Positions 35,853 through 44,218 of a stretch of DNA of 64,000 bases are shown piece by piece. Under the pieces are notes generated by a model. It searched no databases, had not been told where the DNA came from, and saw nothing but the letters and a program-made list of their open reading frames with translations. Where the stretch lies: the NCBI RefSeq assembly GCF_017745275.1, contig NZ_JAGHZS010000001.1, forward strand, positions 310,001 through 374,000, in the 5' to 3' direction. The stretch is from Chitinophaga sp. GTDB taxonomy: Bacteria; Bacteroidota; Bacteroidia; Chitinophagales; Chitinophagaceae. Made by a program: the position numbers and the translations under genes. Position 1 is the first letter of the stretch. Every line of letters starts with the position of its first letter.

Positions 35853-37436
35853 TTACCAGTTAGGATTTTGTGATAATGCCGGATCCAGGTCACGCTCTTT
35901 TTGCGGCACCGGCCAAAGATAATGCCTGGACTTATCAAATGCACGATTAAACGAAACTACCTGCACAGTAACAGGTTGCCCGTTGTTATTCCAGGTAATG
36001 CCGTATACGGGGCCTGTCATCACAGTTTCCGCTGTTTTCCAGCGACGGATATCATACAGGCGTAGCCCTTCAAAGGCCAGTTCTACGGTGCGCTCATAAC
36101 GTACCGCTGCACGCAGCTGGCTTTGTGTGAGCCCCACCGGTAGTGCCGGCATATTTACATCTGCCCGCTGACGCACCGTGTTGATAGCGTTATATACGGT
36201 TTGATCCAACTGGTTCAATTCAATTTTTGCTTCTGCATAAGTAAGCAGCACTTCTGCATAACGCAGCAGGATAATGTTGATACCGCAGTTAGTGGGGTTG
36301 ACATAATCTTCTGCATTCACATATTTCTTCAGGTTATAACCAGTGGTGGAGGCAATATAAGTGCTACCGATAGCATCGGCAGTGCCGCTGTTGGGCGCCG
36401 GATGAAACACCTGTCCGGAAGGCAGTACATCTCCATCTGTGAAAAGGCTGTATTTCAGGCGGGGATCGCGGTTGTCGTAGGGATGGGCAGGATCATAGTT
36501 GCTACCGTTATCGTTGATGCCTTTGCCGTTGGCAGTTTGATATGTATCGGCCAACACACGGGTAGGCACATACGAACTATTACCATTCTTCTGGCTGTAC
36601 GGCGCCAGCAAACTAAATACGTTGTTGGGATAGTTGTCTTTGATAAACTGTTTATCCAGGATCACTTCCTTGTTATTTTCTGCTGCATAGCTGAATAATT
36701 TCTGATAACTTTCATACAGCGTGTAGCCGAGACCGTTCACCTGTGTTGCCGCATCTGCGGCCAGTTGATAGCGGCCGGCAAAAAGATCGGCACGGGCTTT
36801 TAACGCCCAGGCAGCGCCGCGTGTGATGCGGCCCTTGTCTGCAGCTGCATAGCTGGCAGGTAGCAGGGCGGCTGCTTCGGTGAGTTCTTTGTCGATGAAA
36901 TCGTAAATTTCAGACACCGGCGTTCTTTTCAGGCTCCGTGCCTGTTCCAGGGTAATAGAAGTAGTGACCAGTGGTACATCTCCATATAAACCTGCCAACT
37001 TAATATACTGGTAAGCGCGTAATGTTTTGGCTTCTCCTTTGAACTGGCTGATCAGCGCGGGCGTAACAACGGTAATTTTATCCACATTTTCGAGGAAATA
37101 GTTGCTGGCGTGGATGCCTTTGTAGGCGTTCTTCCACTCGCCGTATACCTTGGCGCTGGACTGGTCATAAGTGCCCAGCTCAATATAGGCTTGTACATCG
37201 AAGTTCTGGTTGGTATGACCGATATCCGTGAGGGCATCCAGGGCGATGATATTGGTAGAGTCAAGGTCCTGGTACAGTGCATTCACGGCCAGTTTCGCGT
37301 CGGCTTCTGTTTTCCAGAAAATATTCACAGCCAAACGATCTGTAGGCGCGGTATCCAGCAAATTTTTATTGCAGGATGCAAGCAGGACGAGGAGAAAAAG
37401 ATAGATATTTCTATTGATTAAGTTCATAGCATTCAT
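35853..37436 (-). CDS. SusD/RagB family lipoprotein
   Basis: 527 residues. The lipobox LLASC precedes NKNLLDTAPTDRLAVNIFW, the usual SusD opening. The C-terminal signature (VRYERTVELAFEGLRLYDIR, then LWPVPQKERDLDPALSQNPNW) is complete. An alternative start is the second Met (37427). It lies 12 nt downstream of its SusC gene and 9 nt upstream of the sulfatase, giving one three-gene polysaccharide-utilisation operon. Confidence 0.93.
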   Translation of the reverse strand: MNAMNLINRNIYLFLLVLLASCNKNLLDTAPTDRLAVNIFWKTEADAKLAVNALYQDLDSTNIIALDALTDIGHTNQNFDVQAYIELGTYDQSSAKVYGEWKNAYKGIHASNYFLENVDKITVVTPALISQFKGEAKTLRAYQYIKLAGLYGDVPLVTTSITLEQARSLKRTPVSEIYDFIDKELTEAAALLPASYAAADKGRITRGAAWALKARADLFAGRYQLAADAATQVNGLGYTLYESYQKLFSYAAENNKEVILDKQFIKDNYPNNVFSLLAPYSQKNGNSSYVPTRVLADTYQTANGKGINDNGSNYDPAHPYDNRDPRLKYSLFTDGDVLPSGQVFHPAPNSGTADAIGSTYIASTTGYNLKKYVNAEDYVNPTNCGINIILLRYAEVLLTYAEAKIELNQLDQTVYNAINTVRQRADVNMPALPVGLTQSQLRAAVRYERTVELAFEGLRLYDIRRWKTAETVMTGPVYGITWNNNGQPVTVQVVSFNRAFDKSRHYLWPVPQKERDLDPALSQNPNW

Positions 37437-37448
37437 TTTTGCACAGCA

Positions 37449-40400
37449 CTAGAGCTGCAGGTTAATACCAACGGTGTACAACGATGTTTGCGGGTAATAC
37501 ACGGCGCGGCCGGATTCCGCTTCCGGATCCAGGTTCCATTCATTCAGTTTGGAAATGGTGAACAGGTTGGTAGCAGATACGTATACCCGTGCGCTGCTGA
37601 GGAAGGCTTTCCGCGTGATGTTGGATGGCAACTGATACGCCAGTTGTATATTTTTCAACCGCAGGTAAGAACCATCTATCACCAGCCGGTCAGACGTCGC
37701 CACGTTGCGCAGATCATACTTCAGCGGTCTTGGGAAACGGGCATTAGGATTATCCGGTGTCCAATAGTTGTTGGTATAAATTTTATGTGTGAATCCTTCC
37801 TGGTTACCCATTTCAGCCAGTGCGCCGGATAAGCGGGTATCTACTTTAGCGGCGCCCTGTAACAGGATATTCAGCTCTATGCCATGATATTGAATACCGG
37901 CATTGATACCAAAAGTATATTTTGGGAAAGACACTCCTATATTGGTCATATCGTTCGCATCAATTTTACCGTCGTGGTTACGGTCTACGTATTTTACGTC
38001 TCCCGGTTTAGTATTCGCTGCCAGGGTGGGATATTTACTAATTTCTTCCTGGGTCTGAAACAGGCCATCTGTCTGGTATCCCCAGAGGGTGTTGATGGGA
38101 AGTCCTGTTTTAATGATATAACGGGGATCAATATCCGAACCCGTGATATATGGCCCGGTTCCTTTCAGGTCTGTTACTTTATTTTCGTTATAACTAACGT
38201 TGGCGCCTATATTATAACGTATTTCGCTGGTAGGTTTGCTGCTGTAATTCACGGCAATTTCCACGCCTTTATTTTCTACAGCACCCGCGTTTTGCGGTGG
38301 AGCATTGAGTCCTACCGTAGCGGGGATATCCAGGTTGAGAAGAATATCCGAAGTAAGCTTGCGGTAATAATCGGCCGTTAACGTGAGTCGCTTATCGAGG
38401 AAAGCGGCATCCAGACCGAGATCCAACTGCTTTGTAGTTTCCCATCCAAGGTCGGTATTGGCCAGTGTCGTTTGCCGGTAGCCGGGTACCGGCACGCCGT
38501 TAAACGTATAGCTGGTAGCGGTGAGTGCATCGTAGTAACTGTAGAGATCTACTGACTGGTTGCCGGTACTGCCATAGGAGCCCCGTATTTTCAGGTCGTT
38601 GACCACCGGAAGCAGCGAGGCAAAAAAGTTTTCCTGCGAAATGCGCCAGCCTGCGGAGAATGACGGGAAGAAGCTGTATCGTTTATTGCCGGCGAAACGG
38701 GAAGAGCCATCGTAGCGACCGTTTACTTCCAGCAGGTATTTGCCGGCATAAGCATAGTTGATTCTGCCAAAATAAGAACGCAGTCCCCAGGTGGCATCAC
38801 TCCCGCCGTTGCTTTTGGTACCGTCGTTGGCACCTTGCCCGATAGAGGTGATATCGTTGTTATAAAAACGTTCGCGGTACGCTGAAAGGAACGATTGTTT
38901 ATTGCTGATTTGTGAATATCCGGCCAATGCCCTGAGGTCGTGTTTACCAAAGGAGCGCTCGTACGTGAGCAGGTTATTCCACGTATATTCTTTGAGGTTA
39001 TTGCGTACTTCTGTGAGCGAATTGTTCGTTACCGTTTTGGTGATGTTGGTGTTTTTATCGGTATTCGTATAGGCGCTTAGGAAGTTTTTCTGGCTGGTAT
39101 ATACTACACGCGCGCCGAATTGTGTGGAGAACCGGAGGCCACGCAGCAGTTCCACATCTCCCTTTATATTTCCATTAAAGTAATCCACCTTCTGTTTGGA
39201 CAGGCCGCCTAATTCATCGAACATGAGTGGGTTGTTACCTTGTGTGCTGAGGCCATAGGTGCCGTCCGGGTATTTGGGTACGGCCCAGAGTGATCCATGC
39301 AGCATGTTATTGAAAGGCGCTACAGAAGGCGCATTGGAAGCATTGTTCTGGTAATGGATATCACCGGCTACGTGAAAGCGGCTATTCACCGGCGTAAGGT
39401 CGGTGTTCAATCGCAATTCGCTGAGCTGGTTGCTGTAATTTTCCACGATACCCTGCTGATCCTGGTAGCGGATGCTCAGCCGGCTTTTCACGACGTCATT
39501 ACCGCCGGCAACAGAGAGCGCATGACTCTGCTGTGGCGCAGTTTTCAACATGGTCTGGAACCAGGTGTTGGGCAAAGGGTATTTATACCGGTCCGTTGCA
39601 TTCACATATTGTTGAATAGAGGCCTCTGTGAAACGGGCGGGTACAGCCACGCCGGCGTTGGTATAAGCTACTACCTGTTCCCGCATATAGGATTCGATGT
39701 CCATCATTTGCGGTTTATTCACGCTTTGTTGCCATGCGTAGTAGCCGTTGTAGTTCACAGTTACCTTACCGGCTTTAGCCCGTTTGGTAGTAATCAGGAT
39801 GACCCCATTGGTGGCACGTGATCCGTAGATAGCGGTAGAGGCGGCATCTTTCAATACAGTAAGCGAGGCAATATCTTCCGGGTTGAGGTAAGACATTTGT
39901 TGTTCTATTCCATCTACAATCACCAGTGCATCATTTTTATTGAGATCGAAGCCGCTGGTGGAGCTGTTGTTGGTATTGAAAGTAGTGATCCCTCTTACGC
40001 GGATAGTAGCCGCTGATGTGCCCGGAGCGCCACCTCTGTCTAGTACAGTCACACCGGGAGCAATGCCTTGCAGCGACTGTTGTATATTAGACACGGGCCG
40101 CCGCGTGATATCAGCTCCTTTGATTTGGGCCACCGCATTCGTTAAATCGCTTTTCTTTTGTGTGCCATATCCTACTACTACAATTTCTCCCAATGCGGTT
40201 TCATCTTCCTGCAGGCGCAACTGGAGGAGGTCACGGCCATTTACTGCCACTTCCTGTTTTTTAAAGCCAATGCCGGTAATTAGCAAGGTATCCGAACCGG
40301 TGGCGGTAAGAACAAATCGGCCCTGTCCATCTGTTACCGTGCCTGACCTGCTATGCTTCACCAATATATTGATGCCCGGTAGCGGATCTCCTTTACCTGA

Positions 40401-40496
40401 TTTTATTTGTCCTGTTATCTTCAGCGGTTGCTGGGCCAGGGCAGTGAAAGATAATAGCATGGCGATGCCATACATGAAAAGTGCAAGCTTTTTCAT
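37449..40496 (-). CDS. SusC/RagA TonB-dependent outer membrane receptor
   Basis: 1,015 residues. Signal peptide (SFTALAQQ), carboxypeptidase-like domain (LKITGQIKSGKGDPLPGINI), TonB box/plug (GEIVVVGYGTQKKSDLTNAV) and beta-barrel ending in VGINLQL. No STN domain. It is the first gene of a SusC/SusD/sulfatase operon and would import a sulfated or desulfated oligosaccharide, inferred from the sulfatase neighbour. A possible -7 element lies about 80 nt upstream. Confidence 0.93.
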   Translation of the reverse strand: MKKLALFMYGIAMLLSFTALAQQPLKITGQIKSGKGDPLPGINILVKHSRSGTVTDGQGRFVLTATGSDTLLITGIGFKKQEVAVNGRDLLQLRLQEDETALGEIVVVGYGTQKKSDLTNAVAQIKGADITRRPVSNIQQSLQGIAPGVTVLDRGGAPGTSAATIRVRGITTFNTNNSSTSGFDLNKNDALVIVDGIEQQMSYLNPEDIASLTVLKDAASTAIYGSRATNGVILITTKRAKAGKVTVNYNGYYAWQQSVNKPQMMDIESYMREQVVAYTNAGVAVPARFTEASIQQYVNATDRYKYPLPNTWFQTMLKTAPQQSHALSVAGGNDVVKSRLSIRYQDQQGIVENYSNQLSELRLNTDLTPVNSRFHVAGDIHYQNNASNAPSVAPFNNMLHGSLWAVPKYPDGTYGLSTQGNNPLMFDELGGLSKQKVDYFNGNIKGDVELLRGLRFSTQFGARVVYTSQKNFLSAYTNTDKNTNITKTVTNNSLTEVRNNLKEYTWNNLLTYERSFGKHDLRALAGYSQISNKQSFLSAYRERFYNNDITSIGQGANDGTKSNGGSDATWGLRSYFGRINYAYAGKYLLEVNGRYDGSSRFAGNKRYSFFPSFSAGWRISQENFFASLLPVVNDLKIRGSYGSTGNQSVDLYSYYDALTATSYTFNGVPVPGYRQTTLANTDLGWETTKQLDLGLDAAFLDKRLTLTADYYRKLTSDILLNLDIPATVGLNAPPQNAGAVENKGVEIAVNYSSKPTSEIRYNIGANVSYNENKVTDLKGTGPYITGSDIDPRYIIKTGLPINTLWGYQTDGLFQTQEEISKYPTLAANTKPGDVKYVDRNHDGKIDANDMTNIGVSFPKYTFGINAGIQYHGIELNILLQGAAKVDTRLSGALAEMGNQEGFTHKIYTNNYWTPDNPNARFPRPLKYDLRNVATSDRLVIDGSYLRLKNIQLAYQLPSNITRKAFLSSARVYVSATNLFTISKLNEWNLDPEAESGRAVYYPQTSLYTVGINLQL

Positions 40497-40573
40497 TCAG
40501 TTGATAGTATTAAAATGATAGCCTATGATCAGCTGGAAGTAATGTTGGTTTTGTGTTTTTTCATTGATGGGGA

Positions 40574-40581
40574 CAAAAGTA
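40574..40581 (-). promoter_or_regulatory. Possible -7 promoter element TACTTTTG for the SusC/SusD/sulfatase operon
   Basis: On the minus strand TACTTTTG fits TAnnTTTG about 80 nt upstream of the susC ATG. The nearest upstream TTTG is only 14 nt away rather than the usual 19 or so, so this is a weak assignment. Confidence 0.35.
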
Positions 40582-40628
40582 TATTTTATAGTCTACAAAT
40601 CCTATAGGGTAATAATATTTGTAGAAAA

Positions 40629-40730
40629 AATTACGAATTACGGATTTGTGGGTAGATAATAGCGGGTATTATCATTCGCGTTTACTTTCGACCCACAAAT
40701 CCGTAATCCGTAATCCGTAATTCGAAATTC
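40629..40730. repeat. Heptad-repeat hairpin element F between divergent genes
   Basis: The left arm 40629-40653 has two AATTACG words then GATTTGTGGGT. The right arm 40691-40730 is the complement with two to three extra GATTACG-type words. The 19-nt stretch GAATTACGGATTTGTGGGT is perfectly paired. The loop contains its own perfect dyad GATAATA / TATTATC. It lies between two divergent genes, where a simple terminator has no obvious job. Confidence 0.82.
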
Positions 40731-40771
40731 TTCCCCTTTACGTATCTTTCCTGCAAAATTTTCAGAACTAT

Positions 40772-41521
40772 ATGAAACGTATTGTTGTCCTCTTTGTTTT
40801 TGTAGCCGCTCATACCATTGGATTTGCCCAGGAAACGGAAGATTACTCCCAAATCACCAAAGAAACCCTGAACTATGAAGAATACCGTGTCAAAATTACC
40901 CGCCCTCCTTATGGACTGGAAAAAGTGTTAGGACTGATCAGCCGTATCAAAGAAACGGAGGACGAAAACCTGGTACTGAACCAGAAAGATTATATGGCGT
41001 TATCACTTCGTGAGAAGTTCACCTATCATATGATTCACCCGGAAACGTATAGCCAGAACTGTGATGCCACCCCACCGGTACCTGAATCAGAGAAAAAAAT
41101 ATTCGGACAACTACCAGATGGGTTCAATGATTTTAGCTGGAGTGAACGCCAGGGAAAATTCTTCGATGCCAACCGCGACTCTGTTATCGCCCTGATGAGC
41201 GAATCAATTAACAGGAGTAACCGGGTGGGCATTAACTATAAAAGAGCCATCGCAGATATAAATGGCAGAGAAATGATTCCATTGCTGATCAGCACTTATA
41301 ATAAGGATCATAAAGACAAGGACATTCTTACCCTGCTCATGTTACTAATGAAAAACAATGAATACACCCCTTTCATGACGTCCGCTTCCTATAAAAAATT
41401 ATATGCCGCACCTAACCAGGAAAGCAGCTACCGGGCTTACCTGGTTGGTAATACGGCGAACGAAGAACTGATTATACAACGTGCCACCGCTTTTTATAAT
41501 GGGCTTCCTAAAAAACATTAG
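40772..41521 (+). CDS. Exported protein of unknown function
   Basis: 249 residues with a Sec signal (cleavage near HTIGFAQ). No family was recognised. It is mainly polar and probably helical, with two Cys at most in the mature part (SQNCDATPPV). The last 23 nt overlap the start of the FGE-like gene, so the two are probably translated together. A role linked to that enzyme or to its export is possible, but it rests on position only. A weak TATCTTTC promoter-like sequence lies at 40743. Confidence 0.7.
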   Translation: MKRIVVLFVFVAAHTIGFAQETEDYSQITKETLNYEEYRVKITRPPYGLEKVLGLISRIKETEDENLVLNQKDYMALSLREKFTYHMIHPETYSQNCDATPPVPESEKKIFGQLPDGFNDFSWSERQGKFFDANRDSVIALMSESINRSNRVGINYKRAIADINGREMIPLLISTYNKDHKDKDILTLLMLLMKNNEYTPFMTSASYKKLYAAPNQESSYRAYLVGNTANEELIIQRATAFYNGLPKKH

Positions 41522-42323
41522 TGCATTAGCGCTATTGATATGCTGCTTTTATCCTGTGCAGGCACAGGATAAAAGCAGCTATATATTAGTACCTAAAGGA
41601 TCATACTGGATTGGGAAAAAACAACATGGTTTTAATCCCCGGCGGCAGGTAACCGTAGATAGTTTCTACATCGCCACCTGTGAAACCACCAACCGGCAGT
41701 TTGCGGCCTTTGTAGCGGCTACCGGCTACATCACGGATGCAGAGCGGCGTCACAACGCCCTTGTATTTTTGCCAGGGCTAAAGGAATTTGAATGGCATGA
41801 AGACAGTACCGCCTGCTGGCGTTTCCCCAATGGCGTTAGTGTGGGCGGCATCGATCAAAAAATGGATCACCCTGTTACCTGCATCAGCTACAACGATGCC
41901 GAGGCTTATTGCACCTGGGCCGGCGTACGGCTACCTACCCTGGAAGAATGGGAAATAGCTTCGCGCGCAGGCGCTGCTACCGATTACTTTTTCGGCAACG
42001 ACCGGTCTCTCCTCGGACAATATGCCAACATCTGGCATGGCCGTGATCATTTAAAAGCCGATAGCTCAGATGGCTACATGTATACTGCACCCGTAGGCAG
42101 CTTCCGGCCCAATCCCTGGGGATTGTATGACGTATATGGGAATGTATTTGAATTTTGTTCCGGTAAAGTACTGGCGGATGAAAGTGCTGCTATTGTGCAT
42201 GCCCGCGGCGGTTCCTGGTGGTGCAGCAGCGCATCCTGCTCTTTTTTCAACTCTGCTGATATCGGCAGGGTAAACCGACGGGCATCATTTAGCAACCAGG
42301 GATTCCGGGTAGCTAAGCGCTAA
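41499..42323 (+). CDS. Exported formylglycine-generating-enzyme-like protein with both catalytic cysteines
   Basis: 274 residues from ATG 41499, which gives a clear Sec signal (CCFYPVQAQ). The FGE-sulfatase fold is complete: LVPKGSYWIGKKQHG, FYIATCETTNRQFAAFV, HPVTCISYNDAEAYCTW, RLPTLEEWEIASRAG, GNVFEF, RGGSWWCSSASC and NQGFRVAKR. Cys242 and Cys247 have the C-x4-C spacing of the copper-binding active-site pair of true FGE, which most non-catalytic members of the fold lack. FGE oxidises the sulfatase motif Cys to formylglycine using O2. The exported sulfatase encoded 5.7 kb away is an obvious candidate substrate. Export of the modifying enzyme itself is uncommon; activity is not proven. Confidence 0.82.
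   Translation: MGFLKNISALALLICCFYPVQAQDKSSYILVPKGSYWIGKKQHGFNPRRQVTVDSFYIATCETTNRQFAAFVAATGYITDAERRHNALVFLPGLKEFEWHEDSTACWRFPNGVSVGGIDQKMDHPVTCISYNDAEAYCTWAGVRLPTLEEWEIASRAGAATDYFFGNDRSLLGQYANIWHGRDHLKADSSDGYMYTAPVGSFRPNPWGLYDVYGNVFEFCSGKVLADESAAIVHARGGSWWCSSASCSFFNSADIGRVNRRASFSNQGFRVAKR
41542..41579 (+). promoter_or_regulatory. Perfect 18-bp inverted repeat inside the FGE-like signal-peptide codons
   Basis: GCTGCTTTTATCCTGTGC (41542-41559) is followed after two bases by its exact complement (41562-41579). It covers codons 15-27 of the FGE-like gene, spanning the signal-peptide cleavage site, and lies just past the stop of the upstream gene. In mRNA it would form a very stable hairpin in the early coding region. 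Confidence 0.85.
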
Positions 42324-42331
42324 TTCTCCTT

Positions 42332-44137
42332 TTATTTCTTAACCCGCAAATCAGTGACCACTGCAGCCGGCAACATGGATGTCAACTGTACTTCCGGCTG
42401 AAACGGCACTTTAAATTCATTCTCTTTTATCTTCACTTTTTCGCAGGCTGTCAGGCTAAAGGCCGCGCGTATATTGCCTTGTGGCGCCATATAATCCTGC
42501 ATCCAGGTAACCTGGTTATGGCTGAAAATAAGGTTAGACGTACTCCGTGCAGTGAGGATTGGATAATCATAAATCCGGAAGATGTTGTTTTCAATACGGA
42601 TATTGCGATGTACCATATATCCTTTCACCAGTGTGTGGTTTTCCGGCGCAATGGCAATCACAAAATTACCGGGGGCTGAATTGTAGCCGACTCCTTCAAA
42701 CGTATTACCAGTAATGGTTACATCCTCTACCGGGCCGGATTCATACCAACTGCTGGCATCATCGGCAATCAAGATCGCATGCATACCGGTCCTGTAAAAG
42801 ATATTGTCGGCGATGATTACTTTTTTCCGGGTAGTCACCAGCAGTCCGCGTGTGTTAGTACCTTCAAAGCGGCAATTTCGTATAGTCAGCGACGGTGTCC
42901 AGGTGATATTTTCGAGGCAGTCACCCACCTGTACGGCGGCGGGGACATTTTCGCTGAGTGTAACTTCCATTTCCCGTTCAGAAAGCATGCGGGCGGCGGT
43001 AATGCGGCCATTCCCCAATCCCTGCAAGGCAGCACTGCGTATAAATGCCACGCTATCACCGGCGAAGAAAGCAGCAAAGCCATAGGTTTGATGGTGCATG
43101 AATTTCAGCTTGAGGACCTTTGGAGATACGCGTTCCGTTACCTGCAAATGCGTGCCATGCACGTTTATGGGATCATCATGTAACCCTTTAAAATGCGAAC
43201 CGGTGATTTCGATGAGGCCCTTGCAACCGGAGAAATGCATGCCATCGGCAAAGGATGCCATGGCTCGTCCGCGGCCTTCCGGTGTTACCTGTATATGCTG
43301 ATAGTAGAGGTTTTCCGAGAACTGCGCCACAATACCCAATCCATGCATATACCGCATGTTGATATCCTGCAGATGAATATCTTTTGAATGATGGATAAAG
43401 GCGCCCACCTGGTCGCGGATACCATCCCGCACGGTGAGAATATCACCTGGCTTGCCTTTGAAGCCGGAGAAGTCGCCATCGAAGCGTACTATTCCCGGGC
43501 TTAACAGCGTGGCTTTACTTTTATAAAAAGGATCCCAGGAAGAGTAGGTATTTACGCCTTTGATCGTATCTGCTAAGATGGCGTGGAACTGCTTCATGCC
43601 CCATTTTTCGCCATACCATTCCAGGCGCTGGTTGATGATAACAAACCTGGAATCCGGGTGTATGGCTGCTGTAATGCTGGCAGGCGACACGTTTTCCAAT
43701 GTCATCTCCGACATGGATGGCCGCTCAAAATCAATGGTCAGCTGGCTTAGGGTAATGTTTTCACAATGATCCAACAACCAGGTAATCATCTTCCCATGAA
43801 ATACAAAAGTAGCACCATTACCGGCAATGGTCAGCTCCCGGCAGTTTTCAAAAAACAACCCGATTGTTTTCTCTTTATTGGGTGCCTCTGTTTCGTTGGA
43901 AGTGTTGGAAATAAAATAAGTTTTCCTGACTGCACTATCAGGGTAGAAATCGTACCGGCCAGGCTGAAATTCAAGTACCGTACCGGCTTTATCCTTATTG
44001 GCATCGATAACGCGCTGTACAGCAGCTGTCACATCTTTAAACGTGTTGGGTGTGACGTTAACGGGTATACGTTGTTGTGCGCTGGCGGCAACTGCTAACA
44101 ATAAGCCGGCCAATATAGTGGAAAATCGGTGCATCAT
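42332..44137 (-). CDS. Right-handed beta-helix protein, probable GH110 alpha-1,3-galactosidase
   Basis: 601 residues with a Sec signal (AVAASAQQ). A parallel beta-helix runs through most of the chain (FENCRELTIAGNGATFVFHG, TLSQLTIDFERPSMSEMTL, IHLQDINMRYMHGLG). GH110-like regions include SFADGMHFSGCKG and GLHDDPINVHGTHLQV, the acidic cluster expected at the active site. GH110 enzymes remove terminal alpha-1,3-galactose from host-type glycans. The call is from resemblance, and another polysaccharide lyase or hydrolase of the beta-helix class is possible. It is convergent with the FGE-like gene, with 8 nt between. Confidence 0.72.
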   Translation of the reverse strand: MMHRFSTILAGLLLAVAASAQQRIPVNVTPNTFKDVTAAVQRVIDANKDKAGTVLEFQPGRYDFYPDSAVRKTYFISNTSNETEAPNKEKTIGLFFENCRELTIAGNGATFVFHGKMITWLLDHCENITLSQLTIDFERPSMSEMTLENVSPASITAAIHPDSRFVIINQRLEWYGEKWGMKQFHAILADTIKGVNTYSSWDPFYKSKATLLSPGIVRFDGDFSGFKGKPGDILTVRDGIRDQVGAFIHHSKDIHLQDINMRYMHGLGIVAQFSENLYYQHIQVTPEGRGRAMASFADGMHFSGCKGLIEITGSHFKGLHDDPINVHGTHLQVTERVSPKVLKLKFMHHQTYGFAAFFAGDSVAFIRSAALQGLGNGRITAARMLSEREMEVTLSENVPAAVQVGDCLENITWTPSLTIRNCRFEGTNTRGLLVTTRKKVIIADNIFYRTGMHAILIADDASSWYESGPVEDVTITGNTFEGVGYNSAPGNFVIAIAPENHTLVKGYMVHRNIRIENNIFRIYDYPILTARSTSNLIFSHNQVTWMQDYMAPQGNIRAAFSLTACEKVKIKENEFKVPFQPEVQLTSMLPAAVVTDLRVKK

Positions 44138-44218
44138 GTTTCTGTTAAGAGGGAAAGCTACTACATCTGCCGCTGATGAACTGATATTTTTTGCTGAAAT
44201 ACTATCACTGTTTTAACT

